Assembly: GCA_003427395.1 (NCBI GenBank)
Contig: BFEA01000437.1
Location: 876,508-920,758 of the forward strand
Direction of reading: 5' to 3'
Length of the DNA: 44,251 nt
Source of the DNA: Chara braunii
Taxonomy: Eukaryota > Streptophyta > Charophyceae > Charales > Characeae
The number at the start of each line of letters is the position of its first letter. Within the stretch, counting starts at the first letter, position 1. The notes under the pieces are model-generated. The model had not been told where the DNA came from, did no database searches, and saw nothing but the letters and a program-made list of their open reading frames with translations. Below are positions 1-11,075 of the stretch, piece after piece. The translations under genes were made by a program, and so were the position numbers.

Positions 1-888
1 TCACTCACCCAAACCTCCCCACATAAAAATTAGTTTTTTTTTGTTTGTTTGTTTGTTTGTTTGAGGGGGTGGGGCTGGGGATGCGCCGCCCCATCGCGCT
101 TTCCAAATCCCCAACCCCCCTCCCCACCGGTCACCACTCGTCCGCGAAATGGCGCGTCCCCGCGGACGCGTCCGTGGGGGTCGCGGCCTTGGCCGCGGCC
201 GCGGATCGGTCGCGCTTGTCCGCCGCCAACGGTGTTTCGTAGTCTGTTGCAGCGTATGATTGATGGGGGAGAACTGTTTTCGCAGTTTGGCCCTCATCAT
301 CTGGCTGCGAAGTCCATCGATGAACAAATCTCTGCTAACTTGTTCGCCTCGTTCTGTTTTCACAAACATCCTATAGAATCGGTTTCGATACTCGGTGACG
401 GATTCGAGGGGTTTTGAACTCGATCTTTAATCATAAAGAGATCCTGTTCGGGGTGGATGTAATCGAATCGGTTCAACAAATCTCGCTCGAATGTCGGGAG
501 ATCGACCCATACATAGGTACAAAAACAGTGATGGGCATCTCCTCCCAAACGGGCGGGGATATTCACCTGTGCCTCGTTGTCATCATACTGTTGAGCCCGG
601 AGCGTGGCTAGCCATGCGAGGTGATGAGCAGGATCGAATAGATAGAGATCGGGTGTGGTCATGGGAGCAGGATCGAATAGATAGACATCGGGTGGCGTCA
701 TGGGAGCCCGTGCTCGTGGTACCAGTTGATTAGGATTCTGTTGGGGATTCAGGTTTTGTTGGGGGTTCTGCTGATTAGCATTCATGTTGACCGCCCTTTG
801 AGCCACAGACCGGCTTCTGGTGACAACGGGATCACGGCGATGCGCGTTCCGTCGTCGAGGTCGTCCTCTATTAGCCAGATCGCCCAAC
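1..888 (-). pseudogene. Ty3-type retrotransposon gag fragment, frameshifted, runs off the window edge
   Basis: Gag is the structural protein that packages retrotransposon RNA. Reading leftwards from a Met at about 887 there is an Arg-rich start, an Asn/Gln/Pro-rich stretch, then a region of Retrotrans_gag type: W-L-x-x-L-R-A-Q near the start, a block ending L-G-G-D-A-H-H, the F-E-R-D-L-L-N-R-F block, and I-K-D-R. The frame then breaks near 415-420, and the adjacent frame continues with E-Y-R-N-R-F-Y-R-M-F-V and an Arg/Lys-rich part. A second break near 245 is likely, because another frame there continues as an Ala-rich, charged sequence. A 39-bp tandem duplication at about 625-705 repeats P-M-T-x-P-D-x-Y-L-F-D-P. 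No protease, reverse transcriptase or zinc knuckle is visible before the edge. The gag assignment is family knowledge applied to visible motifs; the breaks are seen directly. Confidence 0.7.
45..62. repeat. (TTTG)n microsatellite
   Basis: Short tract of TTTG units at the left edge, next to the G-rich end of the gag fragment. Confidence 0.85.
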
Positions 889-1512
889 TATGAATCCCGG
901 AACCTCGCCACGTGTCGGGCTCCGATACCAACCAACTGTCCGGCGCGACTTCCTGATCAGAGTGGGATGTTGGCCTGGAAGTGCGAAAAGGGGTGTGCCA
1001 AGGATTCTTGGGAAAGTGGTGGTGGAGTCCCAGGTCAAAACAGAGATCTCCTGTGGCAAAGTTTCAGGGGCATAGATGCAACAGAGCTCAGGGGGCGAGT
1101 TACTTCCGGTCTGATGGCGGTCGTGGTCGTGCAGCATAACGCAGATGGCATGCGTGGTGCATTCAAGGCCGTCCGATCCATCTGTTTCGGTGCCGGCGGT
1201 TCGGGGAAAGTCCCTCCCGGGATGGTTGTGATTCCGATGAGTCGGACCTTCGGGTGCAGACACGTAGCGTCTGTCGTCGCATGTTTTGGTTAGGCCTCGT
1301 AGTTTCATATGCGTGCGGGGCCAATACGGGGAGATGGAATTCCACGGAACCACTGTGAGTTGGTGATATGGGAGGAGGAGACGAAAGGGAGGGAAATTGG
1401 TGGTGATAACGACGAAGCCGAGGGATATGAAGTATTGCGTGTTATCCGTAGTTGGGTAATCGGGGCACCTCGGATCGCTGGTCACGACATTGTGAAACTC
1501 CCTCGGGCACAA
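871..1512 (-). pseudogene. Unknown ORF upstream of gag, related to 20359-20946
   Basis: This 213-codon open frame lies just before the gag fragment on the same strand and overlaps its start by about 15 bases. I do not recognise its product. It is annotated because codons at 1321-1419 match a block at 20506-20604 on the plus strand at protein level: G-F-V-x-x-x-T-x-F-P-P-x-x-L-L-L-P, then P-W and a final W. The resemblance continues past the W with a C-x-x-D-R-Y-like stretch. By hand, identities over these 33 codons are 17 at first, 26 at second and 8 at third positions, a pattern expected of a conserved protein. The position suggests a leader ORF or N-terminal extension of a retrotransposon polyprotein; this is inference. 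It may be an intact part of a broken element. Confidence 0.4.
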
Positions 1513-3340
1513 TCGATTCTCGGTTAGGCAGGGGAATTCCGGTTATCTTTGCCTAATACATTCTATCACCCAAGGGTCGAAGTACTATGAGTCCCAGGAG
1601 CTCGGCATCTTATTATTGCGGCGTAATGGAAGCCTTTCGCACGCATCTAACGGGCAAGGGGTTTTCTCGATGCGATATCGGGAATTCCTATCCGTTTAGG
1701 TGAGTGAAGGAAGGAGAATTCCCGCTTCTCCAATACGAGAGGTGTCGGATTCATCAATGGTCGCGAATCGGCGCGCGTGGATATGTGTAGGCTGCGCAGG
1801 TCAAATCGCGCTCACATGTATCCCCGCGAGGCATTCGCCTGTTGCAAAATCGCCATGCGCCGTAAACAACTACCCAATCATCTAATCACTCCGTGATCTC
1901 GCAGGCAATCATTCCCGAGCATGCTAGGTTTTATCACACATCAGACGTCGGCATTTCTACTTTGCCTTAATGGCGTATCAAAATGGCAAGCAAAGACGAT
2001 GACCAGTCAGGAAAAACAATAACTATATCATTCATCCATCCATTCATTTGACAAAACACACACCAAATGAGATCAAGATCAATCGCAAAACAAGTGGGGG
2101 CTGAAGCCAAGCCTAGATTCAGAAAACAAAAGAAAACGGGCAAGTCGTCCGGAGCCGAGATCAAAATTTATATACAAAAGTAAGGAGGGCGATAAGACAA
2201 AGAAGATTGCAAATCCACGACCATCACCATCAACTCTCTCTTTCTCTCTCTCTCATAAGCGGTTAACAGGGACCCCCACTTTTCGGCCCTACGATGCGGA
2301 CAGTCCGTCGTCACGCACCAACCCACGAAGTCGTCACCCCGCTTAGTCCTCCTGCACCCGTCAGGTTCGCCCGCGCGCTACAGTCCTTCGTAGCCCCACG
2401 CGTCAACCCCGCGCATTCGGCACCAGCTCGTCGGGTCGCCCGACTCCCACTTCAACTCACCTCTTACTTCGCTCGTGAGCAGACCCTCACTGATCGCGCT
2501 ACCCCGAGCTTCCAACAGCTGGTTAAGAGAGTTATCTAATCGCGCAACCGAAATTTATAGCGTGTATGCACGCGCGAAGAACAAGGAATTGCAAGGACTT
2601 AGAAAGGAGATTAGGAGAGGGAGCGCCTACGTTCTGCATGGCCAGACTGCGGCGTGGGGTACGTAGCCACTCTCCACGCATCGATCCGAGCATAAAAAGG
2701 AAAGAGAGAGGGGGAAAGACAAAGCTCAAGAAGAAAGATACAGTTACAATGGCGCCCACCCAAAAATTACAATTACTTGCAAGATTAAGGGCGCCGACTA
2801 ATCAGAGCTCCGTTGTAGCCGCAAAAAGGAGCGCGCAAGAAAGACAACGCGCGGCAAAAGAAATCCCGAATTCCTAAATTCTTAAATTCCTAGCTAATGC
2901 AAAAAGATGCACAAGGCTCGACAAGATTCGAAAAAGAAATTCAAACAGAACGAAGCAAAATTCCCGCGCGACCTCCGGGTTTAAAGCCCGACAACAAAAC
3001 AAGAAAGAAGCGACATCAAACATTACTGCTCGCGCCTTTTGTCGGCGCGATAGCCACTCAATCGGCCATTTCGGGACTTGCCCGGCCCTGAACCCAGCTA
3101 TCCGAGAAGAAACGACGCAAAAAGACGAAGAAGCGAGGGCACCGATGCAATTTCCCTTTGATCCCGATCTTCCTTCATTGGCCCAACCTTCCCATCTTAG
3201 GACCCCTGGTTGTTATCGCGCAGAAAATTGCGCGGAACAGAAATTGGTTCGTCACAGCCGTGCACAGGCGGGGAAACCGAAAACACTCGTCACAACTTGT
3301 TTCGATGGTGTGGCGAGCAGTCTGGCATATTTTTCATTCA
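1513..3340. other. No recognised gene
   Basis: I see no supported gene. Short open frames on both strands are Arg-rich and resemble no family I know. A CT tract lies at about 2235-2256. From about 2560 to 3130 the plus strand is purine-rich. No LTR boundary could be placed for the element to the left. Confidence 0.5.
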
Positions 3341-3388
3341 CCAAGTTTGGCGAGTAATTGCAACGAGGCGGCTACTCGCCAAACTTGG
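3341..3388. repeat. 16-bp perfect inverted repeat
   Basis: CCAAGTTTGGCGAGTA at 3341-3356 is matched by its exact reverse complement at 3373-3388, with a 16-base spacer. The spacer's ACGAGGC motif recurs just downstream (about 3403), so this is likely part of a small fold-back element. Confidence 0.85.
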
Positions 3389-3771
3389 CGCATGGAGAGT
3401 AGTGCAACGAGGCCGTTAGGCATCAGGAGGTAATCACTAGCTAGCCATAGGCACTGAGCATCTATGAGGTAACCACTATCCCGCCGTCAATGCTCAACAT
3501 CTACGGACAAGAGTAGGAGTAAAAGGGGAGACGTAAATTCCGAATCTGCGTGAGGCTTGGAGTCCGTAAAAGGAAAGAGAAATTTGTAAGCAGCGGAAGG
3601 GAAACGAAGGGAGGCAGAAGGGCTTAAGTGGAGATGGAGTTATCTGACACTATCAAAACATTGAAAAGACAAATCGGCGGCAAGGATAAGCCCTCACGTG
3701 AAGCTTGGCTTTGCTGCCGTTTTCTTGTTTTTGGAGAGAGAGTCAAGATAATGGTCAGGAGTAAAGCCTCG

Positions 3772-3833
3772 TTAGAACACGTGGGCGTCTTCACGTGGAA
3801 GTGCGGATCCGTGAAGACGCGCATGTGTTCTAA
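3772..3833. repeat. Fold-back hairpin, about 24-bp arms
   Basis: TTAGAACACGTGGGCGTC at the left pairs with the region ending ATGTGTTCTAA at 3833, with two mismatches over about 24 pairs and a loop of about 14 bases. It may be a small transposon remnant or an RNA hairpin. No surrounding gene is visible. Confidence 0.8.
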
Positions 3834-4544
3834 CTTCTAACCCATCTGGTCCGTCCGAGGCTACTTATGGGATTCACTGGTTGCAGAGGAATTTGGCCCA
3901 CTCATTCTGTGAATGAGATCTCCAACTGAATGACACTCGCATTCTCAAAGGAAGAGACTAGCCGGTTTACAATTCCTCTTGCATGTTTGTGTCCCTAAGG
4001 GAGGACGACCTGAGAGTCTTGCTGATATGCAGCATTATCTCTGCAGGCATACTTGGATAGTGAGACTGGCACTGAGTCTAACACCATGCTAGCGCCAATC
4101 CTAGGGGTACGAGGAGAGTTGGGCGGGCCATATTGAGCTTGGAAGTGTGAAAAGGGTTTTGCAGAGGAGAAATTCCTACCCCTGCCACTTCGAAACAGGT
4201 AGGCTGGTTTCCCCAATTGTGCGTTTGTCCACACTGGTATAAGACTGGGTGTTTTTCTGTATGGTGTCATCCCTTGTGGGAGAGGCTGGTGGGATAATAC
4301 CTCCCACTGTTGCAATGACAGAAAATGAGTGGAGGTCTTAGATGGCGTTGCCTTCCTTGTGATACAAAGGTCAGGATGGAGGCTAAGCGCCAAGCTTTCC
4401 CAAACCGCCAGCGACGCCCTTTTTTTTTTTTTGGCTGGCACCGCCAGCCATTGTGGTCCGGGAGGCCGAGCCTCCGAAAATTCCGTAGGCTACAAGGTGC
4501 ATTTTCAGCAAGGTTGGGGGCGTGTACTTGCAGTTTAAGGGCGT

Positions 4545-4771
4545 GATCCCACTGGCAAAGAGGGTTGTAGTAAGTGTTTGAATGCCGTGTACAGGTGCAA
4601 AAAATTATGATTGATCTACTTTTCTGCAGCTCTGTGTGGAACACGTAGTCTGAATCTGGACGTGTTCCACACATAGATGCAGAAAAGTAGATCAATCACA
4701 ATTTTTTGCACCTGTACACAAAAGACGTCCAGATTCAGACTCTTATTCCGATCCTCTTTGACAGTGGGATC
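4545..4771. mobile_element. Fold-back MITE, family with GATCCCACTGGCAAAG termini, copy 1
   Basis: The segment starts GATCCCACTGGCAAAG and ends with the near reverse complement (CTTTGACAGTGGGATC). Almost the whole 227 bp is an imperfect palindrome centred on a TGAATCTGGAC motif near 4650. The second copy at 41709-41862 shares the termini and the inner block with GCAGAAAAGTAGATCAA and CAATTTTTTGCA. Here that inner block occurs twice in opposite orientation, so this copy carries an inverted internal duplication. No protein is encoded, so it is non-autonomous. The superfamily cannot be assigned. Confidence 0.75.
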
Positions 4772-4825
4772 TGGCCCTAAGACTGTTTCTATTATATGGT
4801 CATGTAACAGAGTCCACTATTCCTT

Positions 4826-4949
4826 AGGGCATCGCCACACCACTCTCGAAATGTGCAGAATGAGAATGAACTTCCTGCTAGAACATGGCCAGATGCACCC
4901 GCCACATTTTTGTCTTTGCTACATTTCGAGAGGGGTGTGGCGAGGCCCT
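4826..4949. repeat. Inverted repeat with about 29-bp arms
   Basis: The arm 4826-4854 (containing CGCCACACCACTCTCGAAAT) pairs with 4921-4949 with only a few mismatches, leaving a loop of about 66 bases. A second, shorter inverted pair (CCTTACAGCCA near 4947 and TGGCTGTAAGG near 5025) adjoins it. Probably a fold-back element remnant. Confidence 0.75.
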
Positions 4950-6171
4950 TACAGCCATCCAGAGATCAGACACTACCAGACACTCTGGAGGATACCCACC
5001 AAACCCCACTGTCTTACCTCTGTGTGGCTGTAAGGTATTCGTGCAAGACCTTGCCTCTCTGCCCTGGCACTGCCAAATCTCCGTTCTTCCCCTACAAATT
5101 TTTCATTTTCCAGGTAAGTTCATCTCCAAGACTCGGATCGCAGCACGGACAAAACAGAGGTGCTGCAAGCATACCAGCCCCAAAAAATCCGAGATTTGCA
5201 GGCAACGACAGCCATATATTGCTTACAAACCTGTCCAATAAAACGCAGAAAAAAAGTCGTCGTAGATTCAGAAAACCTCACACAGTGTTCTCAGACAACA
5301 AGACCAAGCACAGCATGCCCCCAGACTTCTTAGACTCAAATCCAGAACAGTTATTTCACAGCAATTTGTCTGTTAATGTTTCCTCAAGCAAGATGGATCC
5401 ATGAGTTATTTCTTTGCATTTCCACACCCGCAGGGTATCACTTGCTGTTAGTTAACTACCGCTGCCTCCAAACCTGTTTGCACTGAGACTTTGCGCCTTT
5501 CTGCATTCCAAGTCTCCAAACGGCGAATGCACAGCCTGCTCCAACCAACGAACAAAACCTGCAGCCATGATAAGAACATGTGGCTTATAACCTAAAGTTC
5601 AACCGCTGTGGTAAGATCCAATCAGTTTCAGTGTTGCAACGAGAGTTGTCACAGCTTGTGGTAATCTTAATGCGCAGAGAGTAAACTTATGTCAAACTGC
5701 TAGTACACGGCCCCAGCCTGGCAGAAAGTTTTTGTTGCCACAAGCAAAACTCGGAGGCGCCGCACGGCCAGGCCCGCCGTTGAAAAAAAAAATCGGCGAC
5801 CTCCAAAGTGGTGCGGGTTTCATGCTGACACCTGCGGGTGTACTGGTGCTTTAAGGATATAACAGTGAACAGCAAACACAAACTGAGAGGCAGGTCTGGG
5901 CGTAGGTGACTTCTAGGAGCAGAAGGTGCACGGACACATTGTTTATGAACTGTGAAAGATGGCAACAACTGATCTATGTACCACTGCAATTACACGAAAA
6001 GGCAGAGACCATGGACCATGGAGCTGCCTTGTGAGCACAGCCATAGACCTGGTCTGAACATAACCGTAGCATGTCGTAGGGAAAAGGATATCTGGTCGTA
6101 TTGTTTTCTCAGTTGACTCGAACAGATAAGAATGGGAGGCACTGATGAACTATAGTCTCACCTCGTAGAAT
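4950..6171. other. No recognised gene
   Basis: Open frames here are short and overlap on both strands. I see no domain, splice structure or repeat I can name. Confidence 0.5.
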
Positions 6172-6365
6172 GGGATAATTGGTGGAAAGCGTCCACGCGG
6201 AGACCTCTTTGGTTTCGGGCGCCCAAAGTTCGACCGTTTGGTACTACAGGAGCCTAACAACTTTCCCCTGTGTGAAAGGCGCCTTCGCCCCGTGGCCACA
6301 TCTCCCTGGGCCTGTTTTCAGCGGTTCAAGAGTTTGGCGTTGTTTCTGCGCCAGAGCGTTGGCTG
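6172..6365 (+). mobile_element. Partial copy of the TIR element found at the end of the satellite array
   Basis: From GGGATAATTGGTGGAAAGCG the sequence follows the left half of 38146-38645: the CGCCCAAAGTTCG block, GTTTGGTACTAC, a GCCTTCG.CCCGTGGCC block, then CCTGTTTT..CGGTTCA. No matching right inverted repeat was found downstream to about 6900, so this looks like a one-ended or degraded copy. It shows that the TIR element exists away from the satellite. Confidence 0.65.
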
Positions 6366-6914
6366 CTGACCAAGTATAACCAGGCAGCGGACCTTCTGGT
6401 TTTGGCCTAGAGTTGAAACCTGAAGGGCGGCCTCCCTACTGCGTATCAACTCAGGTAGTTATCAGAGGTGTCGAGAGTCAGGTCTAGAAGCTGGGTAAAA
6501 CCCAGGATAGGAGGATTTATCCGTTATTGCGTAACCAATACGGGAACCACTGTTAAAATAACGACACGGTGGGTCGTAGATCTGGCCTGATCAACCGGAC
6601 TGTGGTGGGTTTAGACCGAGACCGCCGATCCCCTCGCATTAGACTTCCTGCGGGACCGTAATATGGTTTAGGTTAAGACCCCCGTCCAAGGAGGCAGATT
6701 TCCTGACTCCTCGGACAACCAACGAGAATCTGGGAAGAAAATCTAAGGATGTGGAAAAAATGATTGTTGTCTCTCTTGGTAAATTTCACCATTGTAGTAC
6801 AGATCCAGTATCCCCACCATTAGTTTTATTGAGTTGGTTTGTGAGTTTTGGTATGTGGGAGAACCGGGTTAGAATCTCGGCGATGGTAGAATGTACCAAG
6901 AAAGACAATAATAC
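6366..6914. other. No recognised gene
   Basis: Nothing could be assigned. The sequence becomes AT-rich towards the inverted repeat. Confidence 0.5.
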
Positions 6915-8841
6915 TGATTCGTGAAAACGTAACAAAACCACAAAACCTAACATTTTTTATAGAATGAAAAAGCAAAAGTCAAACTCTTTTTTTTGACACA
7001 TAAAAGAGAGCGTTTTTAATTCTTTTCCGAGAAAGGAGGCAAAAAAATTGGCAAAAAGTCTAGTGATTCTCAAAATGTACAAGAATTTTTTTTCCAATAA
7101 AAAAACATGTTATAAGACTATAAGTCGTTTTCAGTAGAATGAAAAAAAACATAGCTCAAACAAAACAATCTCTAAGGATTGCAAGGCAAACTCGAAAGAC
7201 GTTAAAAAAAACAGTTTCAGTGAATACTCATTTATAGAACTATAAGTCGTTTTTAGCAGCTTGGGAAAAAACCAAGTTCTGCGAGGACTAGTTTATAGAA
7301 CTATAAATTTCTATAATCTATTTTTAAGTTTACTGTAAAATCTTTGTCAAAAAATATATGTTATGTAAAAGAAGAATTAAAACAACTTTTGCCTCGGGAA
7401 CATCTTCAAATTTTTAGCCAACCACGATTTAAAATTAAAAAACAGAAAACTATTTAAATAAAAAATACTAAAAAACAATATATTCGTCCATGTATGAGGG
7501 AACATATCCAAGAGAATGTATTCGTGATAGAAAAATATATGTGAGTGTTTGGAAAACCCCTGAGTAAGTTCATCGTGCTTTATAGTAAGTTTATGCCTTA
7601 CAGAACTATAAATTTGATTTTTTTAAATAAACAAAAAATTGGATATTAACATACGATTCGTGAAAACCTAACAAAACAAATTGTAAGGTTTGCACAATTG
7701 TTTTTTAAGATTTTATTAGTACATTTTTCATGCCGCCTACATGAACAAAATTCTATGTGAAGTACATTACCTGCAAAAAAAAAAAAAAATAATAAAAAAA
7801 TTCTGAACCACTAAAACTGGTGAGGAGAGAAGCAAGGTTTTTTACAAAAAATCACTGCCTCGCAAAGCACTGTTTGTTTATGAACCAAAATATCCGAATT
7901 TTTTGTTTATCTAAAAAAATCATATTGATAGTTCTACAAGGTATGTAGCACACGAACTTATTCGGGGGTTTCCCAAACACGCACACATGTTATCTTGTTA
8001 ACGAATAAATTCGCTTGGATAGGTTCTCTCATACATGGATAAATACATTATTTTTTAGTGTTGTTTATTAAAATATTTTTTAATTTTTTTTTTTTAAATC
8101 GTGGTTGGCTTAGAGTTTGAAGATGTCTCCCGAGCAAAAGTTGTTTGAATTGTTTTTTTACATAACATATATTGTTTGACAAGGGTTTTACAGTTAACTT
8201 AAGAATGGAGTTATATTAATTTATAGTTTTATAAACTAGCTTTTACAAAGCCTAGTTTTTACCAAACTGTTTAAAGCGACTTATAGTTCTATAAATGAGT
8301 ATTCACTTAACTGTTTTTTTTAACATCTTTCGAGTTCACCTTCCAGTCCTTAAAGATTGTCTTGTTTGAGCTATGTTTTTTGTCTATGTACTAAGAACGA
8401 ATTATAGTCTTATAACATGCTCCTTGTTGGAGATAATTTTCTTGCACATTTTCAGAATCGTTAGATTTTTTGCTCGTTTTTCTCGGGAAACAGTTAAAAA
8501 CGCTCTCTTTAATGTGTAAAAAATAACAATTTGACTTGTACTTTTTCATTCTATAAAAATGTTAGGTTTTGTGGTTTTGTTAGGTTTTCACGAATTCAAT
8601 GTTTGTTTCAATTCTTGAACAAACGGTGTCTTGCAAGGTAGTGATTTTTTTGTAAAAAGACTTGCTTCTCTCCTCACCACTTCCAGTGGGTTTGAAAAAA
8701 TACTTTTTTATTTATTTCTTTCAATTAATTTAATTCACATAAAATGTTGATCATGTAGGAGATCTTAAGAATGTACTATCTGAATCTTTAAAAAAATTCG
8801 TGCAAACCTAACAATTTTTTTTATTTGGTTTTCACGAATTC
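6915..8841. repeat. Large AT-rich inverted repeat with permuted modules
   Basis: Module B (about 6915-7648) is repeated in inverse orientation at about 7889-8597. Module A (about 7654-7888) is repeated inverted at about 8600-8841. Each module begins with a GATTCGTGAAAAC-like motif. Matching landmarks in B are CAAAACCTAACATTTTT, GAGAGCGTTTTTAA, ATAGCTCAAACAA, GCCAACCACGATTTAAA and the CCATGTATGAG block; in A they are GGTTTGCAC and GGTGAGGAGAGAAGCAAG. The order is B-A then inverted B and inverted A, not a simple mirror image. A dyad of type TTATAGTTCTATAA recurs several times per arm. No gene is visible. It may be derived from a tandem repeat or be a fold-back transposon. Confidence 0.85.
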
Positions 8842-9929
8842 AATGTTCAATGTGAATCTTGACCGCATCTCAAATCGAGGGACTCGGATTCGGCTATCCA
8901 CTTATCGGAGATGCGCCTTATTTGGAAAAGGGTTTCATCTTCTCTTTCAAATAGGAAAGAGAAGTACATGTATTGTTTTGTGATGTATCATTTGTCCAGT
9001 GGTGTTATCGATTTCATCATATTTTATTGGTTGATTTGATCATGGGAAACGATCTATGGGGAATTGTATGAACGATCGTGATAAACGTCCCTAGCGACAG
9101 GGACGTCGCTTAATAGGGTATGGGAATACTGTCGGACCAAATACCCTTACAAGGGTATTTTACCATGCTTTTGCTTTTGACACAACGACGACGTCGGCTA
9201 CCATGACGGGGGCGGTCTGGAATGGAAAGGGTGTGCGGGCTTTAGCGTGATACTTGAAACGGTTTCCTCAGCCATTCAGGTCAGGGCAAATCGGTGAGAA
9301 ATTTTCAATAGTATACACGCGTGTTGTTATGACGGGTGCTGTGATGGTTAGGATCAACAGTAATACTCTTCAACCAAAGAGGTTAAGGATTTTGTTGATA
9401 TGAAATACACACGCCTACCTCGATGGCAGGACGACGCCTCAACCAACCGTGCGCAAGGCACGGGCCTCGGTACGACGCTCAATAAAAATTAGGAGTGTGG
9501 AAAATATTATAAACCCCTCGGCCGCGGAGGTCGAGGAATCAGGTGTCACTAGGTTGATATAGTGTCGGACGAGGCCGACGGTACAAACAAAAAATTTAAG
9601 TATCGGTACGTTTTTAGTTAGATTAGATTAATATAGGCCCCGACCGTGTGGCCAGGGCAACCATAATGACCCAAAAAGCCTACGGCAGCCGATTACGGCA
9701 TTCGTCGAGGCTTGGCTCCTCACTTAAACGTTGCTGGGCTTGGTCCATTAGGCAGACTGAACCCCACTCCTCTACATATACCTGAGCTGCTCCTCTTCTA
9801 ACTGGAGTAGGAGCTATCTCAGTTGGTTTCGGTGCGGATTGCGGATCAAGTGACTCGGGGATCGAATCCATCCGACCTTGAGCTTGCTACTTTTGGCAAG
9901 GAGTTGAACCATACTTCACCCCGTATTCA
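8842..9929. other. No recognised gene
   Basis: No gene supported. A small perfect palindrome (AAATACCCTT, two bases, AAGGGTATTT) lies near 9140-9162. A 63-codon minus-strand frame at 9680-9871 resembles nothing I know. Confidence 0.5.
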
Positions 9930-9985
9930 GTAGGCCGGGACTCGAACCCGTGACCTCTAGATTACAGTTAGTTAGAGTTAGTAAA
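9930..9985 (-). other. tRNA-like 3' half (T arm and B box)
   Basis: On the minus strand the sequence reads GGTCACGGGTTCGAGTCCCG: a T-arm stem CGGG/CCCG around TTCGAGT, which is also a perfect RNA polymerase III B box. Upstream, CTCTA and TAGAG could pair, but the loop is 13 bases rather than 7. No A box or acceptor stem is visible. It is therefore a tRNA-derived fragment or SINE head, not a working tRNA gene. Confidence 0.45.
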
Positions 9986-10070
9986 TACAGTTAGTGACGT
10001 TTGAAAACGAGGACATGACACTTGCGCGGGTTAGGGAAGTTAGATAGTTAGATTTTGTTTTGTTTCTTTT

Positions 10071-10910
10071 ATGCCTAATTTTATTTTATTTCTTAATTCT
10101 TATTTTATTTTATTTACCTCTTATTTTCTGATTCCCGTTGTTCCTCATCGAAATCCCGAAATTATGGCTGATAATCTTATGGCAATGAATCTGCCACACG
10201 GCGGATTCGTTCTAATGGAATTCGATCCGCTCCGGATGAGGCACGAGCGATTTAGCTTGACATGCTTGGGCGCGAAATCAGTATCGAACACGAATGGGAG
10301 TTTGCTGCACGGCAGATGCTCGACCGATGGCGATGGAGATGGGGTAAAAGCGCGAGCAGGCGGGGGTAGAACGCGCGAAGGAAAGAAGGTGATCGCGCAG
10401 GTGGAAAGATACTTACCTAGCCAGGCGGTCAAAGATGGCGACGTGCCAGAAATGCAAGTGGGGAAAACGGTGGTGGCCCGTCACCAGCTCTCAGCTTCGG
10501 CACCTCATCTTGTAGGATTCAGGGAGGCGAGAGGGAAGATGGCCGGTCAGAAGGTAGAGTCGTGCGGGGAGTAGACCAGATGGCCGCGCTGGAGGAGGAG
10601 GTACGTGGGGGAAAAATAAGAAGGAGAAGAAGCGGAGAGAGCAGGGGGAGAGGAGGTAGAGCGCTATGAGCAGCGGGAGGGAAGGCCGCACACTGGTGGA
10701 AAAGGAAAGATTATGTGGAAAGAACGAGATGGAGGCGAGCAGAGGATGGAAGAACGGGCGCGCAATGAGAAAGAGGGGACGAGGAGGTAGCGCACGAGAG
10801 AGAGAAGGAGGAGTACGAGTACAAGCAGGGAAAGAACGAGAAGGTGAGGGAGAAGGAGAGTGCAGTGAGGAAGAAGGCAATCGCTAAGAAGAAGGGCGAG
10901 TTAATTCGTG
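10071..10910 (+). pseudogene. Possible broken coding region with charged, coiled-coil-like part
   Basis: I do not recognise the product. A frame starting at 10071 runs 167 codons, but from about 10255 a shifted frame reads more like protein (D-M-L-G-R-E-I-S-I-E-H-E-W-E-F). From about 10560 to 10910 the plus strand is strongly purine-rich, and different frames give Lys/Glu/Arg-rich sequences, the last ending E-S-A-V-R-K-K-A-I-A-K-K-K-G-E-L. This could be a frameshifted gene with a charged coiled coil, as some retrotransposon gag proteins have, or simply a low-complexity purine tract. The gene interpretation is weak. Confidence 0.25.
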
Positions 10911-10991
10911 GTGGTCAACCAAACATTTTTTGCAGCGTCGTTCGGGTTTCGAGTCGAGTCTCTCGAAGAGCTTTCACCACGACATCGAGTT

Positions 10992-11075
10992 ATGGCAGCT
11001 GGCGACGACAGCGACAAAGAGAGTAAGTCTTCTAATCCCACGATTGGCTCCCATGATCTTCCACCGGTAGGATGA
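10992..11075 (+). CDS. Short ORF or possible first exon, product unknown
   Basis: ATG at 10992 opens a 27-residue acidic and Ser-rich peptide beginning M-A-A-G-D-D-S-D-K-E and ending before a TGA at 11073. The GT at 11067 within CCACCGGTAGGA could be a splice donor, and so could the GTAAGT near 11024. No downstream exon is recognisable because tandem repeats follow at once. It is listed only as a possibility. Confidence 0.2.
   Translation: MAAGDDSDKESKSSNPTIGSHDLPPVG

Noticed and set aside
2748-2766. TGGCGCCC resembling a retroelement primer-binding site
   Set aside because: Only eight bases match, and no LTR end lies next to it.
6140-6175. Another CTGATGA motif
   Set aside because: No GAAA or stem II follows. 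The same applies to CTGATGA near 41869 and, on the minus strand, near 38885 and 39590.
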